A DNA stretch of 64,000 bases from assembly GCF_000319305.2 (NCBI RefSeq), contig NZ_AMWJ02000002.1, forward strand, positions 2,370,001-2,434,000, given 5' to 3'. The notes beneath the pieces were generated by a model. It did no database searches. It worked only from the letters and a program-made list of their open reading frames with translations, and was not told where the DNA came from. Position 1 is the stretch's first letter, and every line of letters begins with the position of its first letter. Origin of the DNA: Pseudomonas bharatica CSV86 (lineage in GTDB: Bacteria > Pseudomonadota > Gammaproteobacteria > Pseudomonadales > Pseudomonadaceae). Position numbers and translations under genes: made by a program. Below are positions 43,711 through 51,596 of the stretch, piece after piece.

Positions 43711-44856
43711 TCAATCAGAGACGGCAACCGCCTCGAAAGCATTGGCCCGACGCGACAACAACACCAGGACCAGAGCCCCTACTGCCATGAACCACGGCAA
43801 CGCATGCCCACTCAGCCACTGGCTCCCCGCCCCCGCCGCCAACGGCCCGATCAGGCAGCCAAGACCCCACAACTGCGCCACATGCGCGTTGGCCCGCACC
43901 AGCGCGTCATCGCGATAGCGCTCGCCGATGAGGATCAGCGACAGGGTGAACAAGCCACCGGCGCTGGCGCCGAACAACACCCACAGCGGCCAGATCAGCT
44001 GGGTTTGCAGGAGCAAGGGGATCATCAGGCTGGACACCGCCAGCGTCACCGCGCAACCACTGAACAAGGTGCGCCGGGACATGCGGTCGGCCAGGGCACC
44101 GATCGGCAGTTGCAGCACCGCATCGCCCACGACCACGGTACTGACCATGAACAGCGCGACTTCCGCAGTGAAGCCCTGTTGCAGGCAGTACACCGGCAGC
44201 AGGGTCAGGATCATTGCCTCGAATGCCGCGAACAGGGCAATCGCCCACGCAATCACCGGCAACTTCCGACAGAAGCCGAACAGGTCGAAGAAGGTCACGC
44301 TGGCCGCCTCGGTGCTCGGCGCACCGCCGCGCCCGAACAGCAGCAGCGGCGAGACAACCAGCAGGCCGACGCCGATCCAGAAACCGAGGTCGTCGTCCGA
44401 GCCCACCATGCCCAGCAACAAAGGCCCGGCCAGTTGGCTAAGGGCGTAGCTGCTGCCATACAGCGCCACCAGGCGGCCACGCCATTCCTCCACCACCAAC
44501 TGGTTGATCCAGCTTTCGCCGAGGATGAATACGATGGTCAGGACCACGCCGATCAACAGGCGCAGCACCAGCCACACCGGATAGCTTGGCAACAGCGCCA
44601 AGGCACCGATGGACAGCGCGCCAGCCCACAGGCACAGGCGCATCAAGCCTGGGGTGCCGAAACGCGCCGCCAGGCGGCTGGCCAGGCTGGCGCCAAGCAA
44701 TACGCCAATCGCCGGCATCGCTGCCATCACGCCGATGGCGAAGCTGCCGTACCCCCAGCCTTCCAGGCGCAAGGACACCAGCGGCATGCTGACCCCCAGC
44801 GCCAGGCCGACACTGAGCACAGCCGCCAATACGGCGAAGTAAGTCCCCCAACGCAT
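43711..44856 (-). CDS. MFS transporter (YcaD-like)
   Basis: The 381-residue permease has about 12 hydrophobic segments. MRWGTYFAVLAAVLSVGLALGVSMPLVSLRLEGWGY forms the start, SLASRLAARFGTPGLMRLCLWAGAL contains the MFS loop, and PIGALADRMSRRTLFSGCAVTL the repeat loop. ATG 44856 follows GGGAGATGAG. The substrate is unknown. The position beside the kauB-like gene may be conserved (PA5311 in PAO1 as I recall). Confidence 0.85.
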   Translation of the reverse strand: MRWGTYFAVLAAVLSVGLALGVSMPLVSLRLEGWGYGSFAIGVMAAMPAIGVLLGASLASRLAARFGTPGLMRLCLWAGALSIGALALLPSYPVWLVLRLLIGVVLTIVFILGESWINQLVVEEWRGRLVALYGSSYALSQLAGPLLLGMVGSDDDLGFWIGVGLLVVSPLLLFGRGGAPSTEAASVTFFDLFGFCRKLPVIAWAIALFAAFEAMILTLLPVYCLQQGFTAEVALFMVSTVVVGDAVLQLPIGALADRMSRRTLFSGCAVTLAVSSLMIPLLLQTQLIWPLWVLFGASAGGLFTLSLILIGERYRDDALVRANAHVAQLWGLGCLIGPLAAGAGSQWLSGHALPWFMAVGALVLVLLSRRANAFEAVAVSD

Positions 44857-44974
44857 CTCATCTCCCTCGAAGCATTTCCATACAGCACAGACGACACAGC
44901 CGGACCCGCCTGCTGGCAAGGTCCGGCTGCATGACCGGATCGAACTGACGCGGCCTTTCAGCCGCGCAGGGTGC

Positions 44975-46468
44975 TTACAGCTTGATCCAGGTAGCTTTCA
45001 GCTCGGTGTACTTGTCCAGTGCGTGCAGCGACTTGTCGCGGCCGTTGCCCGACTGCTTGAAGCCACCGAACGGCGCGGTCATGTCGCCGCCGTCGTACTG
45101 GTTGACCCAGACGCTGCCGGCACGCAGGGCTTTGGCGGTCTTGTGCGCCTTGCTGATGTTGGAAGTCCATACACCGGCAGCCAGGCCGTACGGGGTGTCG
45201 TTGGCGATGGCGACGGCTTCTTCGACGGTGTCGAAGGTGATCACCGACAGCACCGGCCCGAAGATCTCTTCCTTGGCGATGCGCATGGCATTGGACACGC
45301 CGTCGAAGATGGTTGGTTCGACATAGGTGCCGCCGGTCTCTTCGAGGATGCGCTTGCCGCCAACCAGCAGCTTGGCGCCGTCGGCGTGGGCGGACTCGAT
45401 ATAGCCCAGCACGGTGTTCAGTTGCTGGGTGTCGACCAGGGCGCCGACGGTAGTCGCCGGGTCCAGCGGGTTGCCCGGTTTCCAGGCTTTCAGGGCCTCC
45501 AGGACCATCGGCAGGAACTGGTCCTTGATCGAGCGCTCCACCAGCAGGCGCGAGCCGGCGGTGCAGACCTCGCCCTGGTTGAAGGCGATGGCGCTGGCAG
45601 CGGCTTCGGCGGCGGCCTTCAGGTCAGGCGCGTCGGCAAAGACGATGTTCGGGCTCTTGCCGCCAGCTTCCAGCCACACGCGCTTCATGTTCGATTCGCC
45701 GGCATAGACCATCAGTTGCTTGGCGATCTTGGTCGACCCGGTGAACACCAGGGTGTCCACATCCATGTGCAGGGCCAGGGCCTTGCCAACGGTGTGGCCA
45801 TAGCCAGGAAGGACGTTGAGCACGCCAGCCGGGATGCCGGCATCCACCGCCAACTGGGCGATGCGGATGGCGGTCAGTGGGGATTTTTCCGACGGTTTCA
45901 GGACCACGGAGTTACCGGTGGCCAGGGCCGGGCCGAGTTTCCAGCAGGCCATCAACAGCGGGAAGTTCCACGGTACGATGGCGCCAACAACGCCCACTGG
46001 CTCGCGGGTGACCAGGCCGAGCTGGTCGTGCGGGGTTGGGGCGACTTCGTCGTACACCTTGTCGATGGCCTCGCCGTTCCAGGCCAGGGCATTGGCAGCA
46101 CCCGGGATGTCGATGGTCGAGGAGTCGCCGATCGGCTTGCCCATGTCCAGGGTTTCCAGCAGCGCCAGCTCTTCGACGTTTTGCTTGAGCAGGCCGGCGA
46201 AGCGGATCAGGGTGGCCTTGCGCTTGGCCGGAGCCATGCGTGACCAGACGCCGGACTCGAAGGTAGCGCGGGCATTTTCCACGGCGCGCTGGGCGTCGGC
46301 TTCGTCGCAGCTGGCGATGTGCGCCAGCAGGCGACCATCCACCGGGCTGATGCATTCGAAGGTCTGGCCGGAAGCGGCCGCGGTGTATTCGCCGTTGATG
46401 AAGGCACGGCCTTCGATCTTCAGTTGCCGGGCACGCTCTTCCCAATCCGCACGCGTCAGGGTGGTCAT
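44975..46468 (-). CDS. kauB: Aldehyde dehydrogenase (KauB/PuuC-like)
   Basis: The 497-residue NAD(P)-dependent aldehyde dehydrogenase has VVGAIVPWNFPLLMACWKLGPALATGNSVVLKPSE, the catalytic glutamate in LEAGGKSPNIVFADA and the catalytic cysteine in FNQGEVCTAGSRLLV. It belongs to the PuuC/KauB group that oxidises gamma-aminobutyraldehyde-type compounds such as 4-guanidinobutyraldehyde or gamma-glutamyl-aminobutyraldehyde. ATG 46468 (MTTLTRADWEERA) is chosen because homologs begin there. PuuB-like and PuuR-like genes in the window support polyamine/arginine catabolism. Confidence 0.88.
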   Translation of the reverse strand: MTTLTRADWEERARQLKIEGRAFINGEYTAAASGQTFECISPVDGRLLAHIASCDEADAQRAVENARATFESGVWSRMAPAKRKATLIRFAGLLKQNVEELALLETLDMGKPIGDSSTIDIPGAANALAWNGEAIDKVYDEVAPTPHDQLGLVTREPVGVVGAIVPWNFPLLMACWKLGPALATGNSVVLKPSEKSPLTAIRIAQLAVDAGIPAGVLNVLPGYGHTVGKALALHMDVDTLVFTGSTKIAKQLMVYAGESNMKRVWLEAGGKSPNIVFADAPDLKAAAEAAASAIAFNQGEVCTAGSRLLVERSIKDQFLPMVLEALKAWKPGNPLDPATTVGALVDTQQLNTVLGYIESAHADGAKLLVGGKRILEETGGTYVEPTIFDGVSNAMRIAKEEIFGPVLSVITFDTVEEAVAIANDTPYGLAAGVWTSNISKAHKTAKALRAGSVWVNQYDGGDMTAPFGGFKQSGNGRDKSLHALDKYTELKATWIKL

Positions 46469-46599
46469 AGCAAACTCCTCTTGTTGATGTGCAGCGTCGC
46501 ACGAGAGGTCGTCGACACTGTCAGAAAATTCCGCCGGAGCTGTCATCGCTCTACAGCATCCGACACCCTAAACTACTGGGACCCGGATTATCAATATAT

Positions 46600-46628
46600 T
46601 TGACATTAAGCTGCCAAAAGCCTAGTCA
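46600..46628 (+). promoter_or_regulatory. Possible sigma-70 promoter for the cupin gene
   Basis: TTGACA at 46600-46605, a 17-bp spacer and a weak TAGTCA at 46623-46628 lie 37 bp before the cupin start. The -35 is a perfect consensus match; the -10 is poor, so this is tentative. Confidence 0.35.
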
Positions 46629-46664
46629 TGTTCATTTTATTTAACAATCAGGTGAACCCGCGCC

Positions 46665-47024
46665 ATGAACATCCAGCAGATCATTGATTTTGCTCAGGTC
46701 CTGACCGAAGCCGAGCGCTACCGTCCTGCCGCTGAAAAGATCCTCAAGGGCAACCCCGAGCAAGCGGTCTATAACCACTATTCCAGCCCGTGCGGGCAGT
46801 TTGCGGCGGGCGTATGGGAAGGCGAGGTCGGGCAATGGACGGTCAACTACACCGAGCATGAATATTGCGAAATCGTTCATGGCGTTTCGGTTCTGCGCGA
46901 TGAGCAAGGTGAGGCCAAGACCTTGCGCGCTGGCGACCGCTTCGTCATTCCTGCGGGTTTCAAAGGCACCTGGGAGGTGCTGGAGCCGTGCCGCAAGATC
47001 TACGTGATGTTCGAGCAGAAGTAG
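46665..47024 (+). CDS. Cupin-domain protein
   Basis: The 119-residue single-cupin protein (DUF861-like) has VGQWTVNYTEHEYCEIVHGVSVLRDEQGEAKTLRAGDRFVIPAGFKGTWEVLEPCRKIYVMFEQ. It is similar to ethanolamine/ureidoglycolate-type cupins, but its ligand is unknown. It lies between the aldehyde dehydrogenase and the small inhibitor-like gene, divergent from the former. Confidence 0.83.
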   Translation: MNIQQIIDFAQVLTEAERYRPAAEKILKGNPEQAVYNHYSSPCGQFAAGVWEGEVGQWTVNYTEHEYCEIVHGVSVLRDEQGEAKTLRAGDRFVIPAGFKGTWEVLEPCRKIYVMFEQK

Positions 47025-47105
47025 ATATGTAGCGCATGGCAGGGTGTGCGCTCCGGGATCATGGCCTTGTCCATCCGGACATCCACCTACAAGGAAGAAA
47101 AAGAC

Positions 47106-47309
47106 ATGACCAATGAAGAAGCAAAAGCTGCCCTGGCCAAGCTGATCGGCTGCGAATACACCGAAGCCATCAAGGCCGAGATCACCAGGCTGACCGGACG
47201 TGTCCTCGTCGTCGGCCCGAACGAGCCGCACACCAAGGAAATCAACAACGCGCGCATCCAGGTGTTGACCGACGACAAGGGTGTAATCACCGGCGTCTGC
47301 TTCGGCTGA
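47106..47309 (+). CDS. Small protein resembling I78-type peptidase inhibitors
   Basis: The 67-residue protein ends RLTGRVLVVGPNEPHTKEINNARIQVLTDDKGVITGVCFG, which follows the I78 pattern (RVV-P-x-T-x-R-(I/L)-x-D-x-G-I-x-V-x-C-G). It lacks an obvious signal peptide. The inhibitor function is a weak inference from this ending only. The first half, NEEAKAALAKLIGCEYTEA, shows no known motif. A strong terminator follows. Confidence 0.6.
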   Translation: MTNEEAKAALAKLIGCEYTEAIKAEITRLTGRVLVVGPNEPHTKEINNARIQVLTDDKGVITGVCFG

Positions 47310-47326
47310 TCTTGCCTCGCAACAAA

Positions 47327-47360
47327 ACGCCCGGTGCCATTTGGCACCGGGCGTTTTTGT
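47327..47360 (+). terminator. Rho-independent terminator
   Basis: ACGCCCGGTGCC and GGCACCGGGCGT form a 12-bp stem around ATTT, followed by TTTTGTTTTTTT. It terminates the cupin/I78-like transcript about 47 bp before the insertion element. Confidence 0.92.
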
Positions 47361-47399
47361 TTTTTTGCGTCAAATCCCGGACACCCGGGACACAGGCAT

Positions 47400-47407
47400 A
47401 AAAAAAG
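47400..47407. repeat. Target-site duplication, left copy, of element 1
   Basis: AAAAAAAG here is repeated at 50779-50786 on the other side of the element. Eight bases is the size usually made by ISL3-family elements. Confidence 0.9.
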
Positions 47408-47465
47408 GGGTATACGGATTTAATGGTTGATGGGGCACCTTCACCCCATCAATCTGATACCACCC

Positions 47466-48755
47466 TCAGATGGTTGATAGATCGACTCCGTAGTTGAGTT
47501 CCTCTGCGAAGTCCGGCAGTCCGTAACCGATGGTTTTCTTGTAGAAAGGAGAGACCTTCGCAGTCGGTGCCTTCTTCTTGTGCTTCGTGGTGTAGAGCAT
47601 TCGTGCCCGCATCACCTCGAAGGAGTAACCGCGCCCTTCACGGTTCTTGTCCTTGGCCAGTCGGTTGATGGACTCCGTGTAAGCGTTGGTGACGGGCATG
47701 TCCGTCTCGAAGTAGGTCATGGTCTCTTCGCGCCAGTTTCCCACTGCCCTGACCAGATCGCTCCAGACTTCCTTTTGGCCCTTCGGGATGGTGGCTATCC
47801 ACTCGTCCAGGGCGGCTTCTGCCTGGAGCCGTGTGGTGGCGTCCCAGATGCCGTAGAAGCGCTCCTTGTGCTCGTAGGCGGCCAGCAGTTGCGGGAACGC
47901 GCCTGTCCAGGTCTCCATGATGAGGCGCTCCCGGTCTGAGACTTCGTGAGCGCGTTTCAGCAGGATTTTCCGGTCTCCCTTGAGAGTCCGGCTCTGGGAC
48001 GGTTTCAGCTCCTTTCTGAGGCCCTTGCGCACTCTCTCTAGGGCATCGTTGGCCATGCGCACCACATGGAACTTATCGACCACGATACGGGCCTGGGGCA
48101 GCACAGCCTTGACCGCTGCCCGGTAGGGGTTCCACATGTCCATGCTGACGATCTCGACCTTCTGCCGGTCTTTCAGCTTCATCAGGTAGTTGGTCACCAC
48201 GTCCTGGCGGCGGGTGGCCAGCAGGTCGAGCAGGGTTCGCTCCTCAATGTTGGTCAGAATGCAGCGGTAGCGCTTGTTCAGGTATAGCTCGTCAATGCCC
48301 AGGATGCGGGGCGTCTCGAAGCGGTGCCAGCGCCCCAGGAACTCGGCGCGGGCGTTGAAGATGTCGCGCACCGTCTTCTCGTCCAGGCCGGTCTGTGCCG
48401 CCACAAAGGTGTAGGGGTGGTTGAAGGATTCCTTCTCCACGTACTCATGCAGCCGCAGTGTCATACGGAATCCGTCCACCATCTCCGGTAGCTGGGGCCT
48501 GAATGTTGTCTTGCAGGCCCGGCAGGTGTATCGGCGGCGGACCACCCAGAGAGTGACCCGCTTGCCGTGGATGGGCAGATCACGATAGGGAACGTCACGC
48601 TTGCCGAACCGTACGAACTCACCCTGCACGCCGCATTCCTCGCAGGCGATGGGATCGGGCACGTCCACCTGGAAGTGCATTTCGTCGTCGGTTGATTTGC
48701 AGCCCAGTACTTGGTATTGCGGCAGGTGAAGGATGTTGTCGGGAAGTTCGGTCAT
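47466..48755 (-). CDS. tnpA: ISL3-family transposase, copy 1
   Basis: The 429-residue transposase has an N-terminal zinc-finger pattern (C38/C41 in ACEECG and C78/C81 in YTCRACK), then a DDE-type core: GIDELYL with D155, ARIVVDKFHVVRM with D227, and a C-terminal TNAYTESINRLAKDKNREGRGYSFEVMRARM where the Glu is expected. It catalyses cut-and-paste or copy transposition of the element. Intact frame and end repeats suggest activity. Confidence 0.93.
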   Translation of the reverse strand: MTELPDNILHLPQYQVLGCKSTDDEMHFQVDVPDPIACEECGVQGEFVRFGKRDVPYRDLPIHGKRVTLWVVRRRYTCRACKTTFRPQLPEMVDGFRMTLRLHEYVEKESFNHPYTFVAAQTGLDEKTVRDIFNARAEFLGRWHRFETPRILGIDELYLNKRYRCILTNIEERTLLDLLATRRQDVVTNYLMKLKDRQKVEIVSMDMWNPYRAAVKAVLPQARIVVDKFHVVRMANDALERVRKGLRKELKPSQSRTLKGDRKILLKRAHEVSDRERLIMETWTGAFPQLLAAYEHKERFYGIWDATTRLQAEAALDEWIATIPKGQKEVWSDLVRAVGNWREETMTYFETDMPVTNAYTESINRLAKDKNREGRGYSFEVMRARMLYTTKHKKKAPTAKVSPFYKKTIGYGLPDFAEELNYGVDLSTI

Positions 48756-48776
48756 GGTGTTGTATAGGCGTAGGTG

Positions 48777-49289
48777 TCAGTCAGATCCATCCGACTCGGC
48801 ATTGGTGTTTGCTTTTTTACCCAACAAGCTGCTGGAAACGAAAAGTAAGGCACCGAGGACAATTGCAATATCAGCCAGGTTGAAGGCCGGCCAATGCCAG
48901 TCTCGCCAATAGAAATCAAAGGAATCCACAACATAGCCGCGAAAGACCCGGTCAATCAGGTTGCCCATGGCGCCACCGAGGATAAGACTGTAAGCGATGG
49001 CTTCTCCTTTATGACGATTTTCAAGGATCAGCTTGATCAGAAAAATCGAGACCACTACCGCGATTCCGATAAAAAAGTAGCGCTGCCAGCCTCCACCATT
49101 CGCAAAAAGACTGAATGCGGCACCGGTGTTCCATAGGTGCACCCAGTTAAAGAACGGGGTCACCGAAACATACTCGCCATAGGCCATTGATTGCTGCACC
49201 AGCCACTTTACAGCCTGATCAGACGCTGCCAGCAGGCCCGATATGGACAATAGGGCATACGGCGAGAGCTTTTTGCCAATAATGAGCAT
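48777..49289 (-). CDS. lspA: Lipoprotein signal peptidase on the IS, copy 1
   Basis: The 170-residue protein has four membrane helices and the LspA motifs: NTGAAFSLFAN, GGAMGNLIDRVFRGYVVDSFDF (first catalytic Asp) and FNLADIAIVLGALL (second catalytic Asp). It cleaves prolipoprotein signal peptides. It follows the CDF gene by 12 bp with AAGGG as RBS. The chromosomal housekeeping lspA should exist elsewhere. A mobile extra copy could alter lipoprotein processing or tolerance to LspA inhibitors, but that is inference. Confidence 0.92.
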   Translation of the reverse strand: MLIIGKKLSPYALLSISGLLAASDQAVKWLVQQSMAYGEYVSVTPFFNWVHLWNTGAAFSLFANGGGWQRYFFIGIAVVVSIFLIKLILENRHKGEAIAYSLILGGAMGNLIDRVFRGYVVDSFDFYWRDWHWPAFNLADIAIVLGALLFVSSSLLGKKANTNAESDGSD

Positions 49290-49300
49290 TATTTAACCCT

Positions 49301-50188
49301 TCAACGCCAAAATGCGTCTGGCACCGTTAAGTACAATGCCCCCGCGATGGTGCCGATAATCAGATCCGGATAATTGGAACCGGTCCACGCGACCAGGGCG
49401 CCGGCGGTGATGACCCCCAGGTTGATCACCACGTCGTTGGCCGAGAATATCCAGCTTGCCTTCATGTGCGCCCCGCCTTCCCGATGTTTGGATATGAGCA
49501 GCAGACAACTGGTATTGGCAATCAATGCGACGAATGCGATAGCCATCATCACCAGCGATTCAGGCTCACTACCGAATACAAAGCGTCTCACCACCTCTAC
49601 GAGCACGCCCACAGCCAAGATCAGTTGCAGTACACCAGCAAGATGCGCGGCACGTACCTGCATTTTCACGCTATGTCCAACCGCATAAAGGGCAAGCCCG
49701 TACACCGCCGCATCGGCAAAATTGTCCAGGGATTCTCCAATCAGGCCGGTGGACCGGGCGATCAGACCGGCAGTCATTTCCACCACGAACAGAAGTGCAT
49801 TGATGCCGAGCAACCAGCGCAGGGTCCCGGATTCTTGCTTAGCAGAAGCTGCCGAAAACTCGGCGGCCTTGATGGTCTCCGGATTTGCAGCGACGGTTTC
49901 CTGAAGCGAGGCGCCTAGCCCCAAGGTCTTCAGTTTCGAGGTGACGGGCTCGACCTCGCCGTCATGCACGACCTTCAGCCGGCGGTTCGACAAGTCGAAG
50001 GACAGCGCCCGAATCTCCTCAAAGCCGTTCAGGGCTAGGCGAATCATTCGTTCTTCTGATGGACAGTCCATCTTCGGCACGGCATAAACACTGACCCATC
50101 TCCCTGGCGCCTCGGAGGAGGCCTGTATATCGGTATCCGCTGCGGACGTTGCATCACCGCCACAGGCGCCACCACAGGATTTGCTCAT
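49301..50188 (-). CDS. CDF-family metal cation exporter with metal-binding N-terminus, copy 1
   Basis: The 295-residue protein starts at ATG 50188 (MSKSCGGACGGD), a cysteine-rich metal-binding start, followed by an HMA-like segment (VPKMDCPSEERMIRLALNGFEEIRALSFDLSNRRLKVVHDG) and the CDF membrane domain (GLIARSTGLIGESLDNFADAAVYGLALYAVG, FSANDVVINLGVITAGALVAWTGSNYPDLIIG). It probably exports a divalent metal such as Cd, Zn or Pb, given the divergent CadR/PbrR-like regulator. It lacks the long cytoplasmic C-terminal domain of CzcD. Confidence 0.87.
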   Translation of the reverse strand: MSKSCGGACGGDATSAADTDIQASSEAPGRWVSVYAVPKMDCPSEERMIRLALNGFEEIRALSFDLSNRRLKVVHDGEVEPVTSKLKTLGLGASLQETVAANPETIKAAEFSAASAKQESGTLRWLLGINALLFVVEMTAGLIARSTGLIGESLDNFADAAVYGLALYAVGHSVKMQVRAAHLAGVLQLILAVGVLVEVVRRFVFGSEPESLVMMAIAFVALIANTSCLLLISKHREGGAHMKASWIFSANDVVINLGVITAGALVAWTGSNYPDLIIGTIAGALYLTVPDAFWR

Positions 50189-50221
50189 GATACGACTCCA
50201 CTTGAACAATGTTGTGGTACC

Positions 50222-50252
50222 ATTTAAAACTATAAAGCTACTATAAGGTCAA
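50222..50252 (-). promoter_or_regulatory. MerR-type promoter for the CDF-lspA genes, copy 1
   Basis: Read on the minus strand, TTGACC is followed by a 19-bp spacer and TTAAAT, the over-long spacing typical of MerR-activated promoters. The spacer (TTATAGTAGCTTTATAG) carries TATA-type imperfect symmetry where the regulator would bind. It lies in the divergent gap between merR and the CDF gene. Confidence 0.65.
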
Positions 50253-50283
50253 TAGAGTAAAGAATCCGTTGGGGAGGAGGCTG

Positions 50284-50691
50284 ATGCGCATTGGTCAGTT
50301 GGCGCAGTTGGTAGGGGTCGAAACACAGACGATCCGCTTCTATGAACAGCAGGGCTTGTTGCCGCCGCCTGATCGGCAGGACAACGGTTACCGTGTCTAT
50401 ACCGAGAAGCATGGTGAGGGGCTGGCCTTCATCCGTCGCTGCAGAATCCTGGGCCTGTCACTGGCTGAGATTCACGAACTACAGAGCTATGAGGACGACC
50501 CTCATCAGCCTTGTACCGCCGTCAACGCCTTGCTCGATGATCACATCTCTCATGTGCGGTCGCAGATAACCGCTCTGCAAGCGCTTGAGAAACAACTCGT
50601 TTCACTGAGAGCGAGTTGCAACGATGACCGGGAAGTTGAGGCGTGTGGGGTTCTTGCTGGAATTAGCGAAGGAAACATGCACCAGCAGTAG
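50284..50691 (+). CDS. MerR-family metal-responsive regulator (CadR/PbrR-like), copy 1
   Basis: The 135-residue protein starts at ATG 50284 behind GGGGAGGAGG. The MerR HTH is MRIGQLAQLVGVETQTIRFYEQQGLLPPPDRQDNGYRVYT. Cysteines at 77, 112 and 121 resemble the C77/C112/C119 metal site of CadR, with the last one shifted by two. It should twist the long-spacer promoter open when Cd, Pb or Zn binds. It is divergent from the CDF-lspA genes. Confidence 0.9.
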   Translation: MRIGQLAQLVGVETQTIRFYEQQGLLPPPDRQDNGYRVYTEKHGEGLAFIRRCRILGLSLAEIHELQSYEDDPHQPCTAVNALLDDHISHVRSQITALQALEKQLVSLRASCNDDREVEACGVLAGISEGNMHQQ

Positions 50692-50778
50692 GTGAAGCAT
50701 CAACCAGATAATCCGATGAGATGCCGGTCTGTCTCACTCTCATGCAAAGGTAAGATCAACCATTTAATCCGCTTACCC

Positions 50779-50808
50779 AAAAAAAGCCCGTATCCGGAAG
50801 ATACGGGC
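50779..50808 (-). terminator. rpmBG Rho-independent terminator, with right target duplication of element 1
   Basis: On the minus strand GCCCGTAT...ATACGGGC forms the stem at 50786-50808, followed by seven Ts at 50779-50785. Those Ts plus the next base are the duplicated target AAAAAAAG, so the T-tract survived the insertion because the target was copied. Confidence 0.88.
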
Positions 50809-50829
50809 CTTTCCCGAAAACCAGACCAA

Positions 50830-50985
50830 TTACTTGATCTTGGCTTCCTTGTACATCACGTGCTTACGGACGACCGGATCGTATTTCTTGATCTCGATCT
50901 TGTCCGGAGTGGTGCGCTTGTTCTTGTCGGTGGTGTAGAAGTGGCCAGTACCGGCGCTCGACACCAAACGGATCAGTTCACGCAT
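50830..50985 (-). CDS. rpmG: 50S ribosomal protein L33
   Basis: The 51-residue protein MRELIRLVSSAGTGHFYTTDKNKRTTPDKIEIKKYDPVVRKHVMYKEAKIK is typical L33. It is too short for many ORF listings. It starts 12 bp after rpmB, and the pair forms an operon ending at the terminator at 50779-50808. Confidence 0.96.
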   Translation of the reverse strand: MRELIRLVSSAGTGHFYTTDKNKRTTPDKIEIKKYDPVVRKHVMYKEAKIK

Positions 50986-50996
50986 GACGTTCTCCC

Positions 50997-51233
50997 TTAG
51001 ACCTTGATGCCGTTACGGCGAATGTCGACCAGAACGGCATCGATGCCGCGCTTGTCGATGATACGCATGCCCTTGGCGGAAACGCGCAGACGCACGAAAC
51101 GCTTCTCGGACTCGACCCAGAAGCGGTGATGCTGCAGGTTCGGCAGGAAACGACGACGGGTTTTGTTGTTTGCGTGGGAAATGTTGTTCCCGGTTACTGG
51201 ACCCTTACCAGTAACTTGACAGACTCTCGACAT
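50997..51233 (-). CDS. rpmB: 50S ribosomal protein L28
   Basis: The 78-residue protein MSRVCQVTGKGPVTGNNISHANNKTRRRFLPNLQHHRFWVESEKRFVRLRVS is L28. It is first in the rpmB-rpmG operon. The element at 47408-50778 now sits directly downstream of this ribosomal protein operon. Confidence 0.97.
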   Translation of the reverse strand: MSRVCQVTGKGPVTGNNISHANNKTRRRFLPNLQHHRFWVESEKRFVRLRVSAKGMRIIDKRGIDAVLVDIRRNGIKV

Positions 51234-51596
51234 GCCTCAGCCCTCTAAAACCACATGCCCAACCCGGCATGGGTTGGCCGCTTAATCTCTCAGTTTCTGG
51301 CGCCAGGCGCCGTGATTCTTCGGGGTCTTACCGGCTACACCCGAGGATGCTACACACCGGGCCCCTAGAAAAGAGCGCTGCTTTATACCAGAAAGACCAG
51401 AGCACAACAACAAACAATATCACTGCACCCTGTACCGCCCGGGCCCGCACGGCGTGGCAAACGGGCTGCACGGCAGTTTACCGCTCGTCGTGCGATTCGT
51501 TGAAAAAGATGTTGGCGATTTGTAATCCGGGGCACTAGGGTAGGTCTTTTCCAGACTGCACTGGCAGATGGGTCGTCGTTCAGCCTAGGAGTTATC
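51234..51596. other. Intergenic region between rpmB and a peptide-binding protein gene
   Basis: This 363-bp divergent gap must hold the rpmBG promoter on the minus strand and a promoter for the plus-strand binding protein. I see a GC-rich GGCGCCAGGCGCC at 51299-51311 and a TAGGAG RBS before 51597. No gene, RNA or repeat is recognised. Confidence 0.6.

Larger units (their letters stand above)
47408..50778 (-). mobile_element. ISL3-family element, ISPpu12-like, copy 1 (3371 bp)
   Basis: The ends are 24-bp imperfect inverted repeats (GGGTATACGGATTTAATGG.. at 47408 and its counterpart ending 50778, 21 of 24 matching), flanked by the 8-bp duplication AAAAAAAG. Cargo order from the transposase end is tnpA, lspA, CDF exporter, then divergent merR. 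Length and content match what I recall of ISPpu12 from the TOL plasmid pWW0 (about 3.37 kb). It lies with its transposase on the minus strand, inserted in the T-tract of the rpmBG terminator. All four protein products are identical to those of copy 2 (58301-61671). Confidence 0.95.

Noticed and set aside
47375..47390. TCCCGG-ACAC-CCGGGA palindrome just before IS copy 1 as a regulatory site
   Set aside because: It is a short stem next to a strong terminator with no T-run and no gene to regulate; chance or remnant cannot be excluded, and nothing supports a function.
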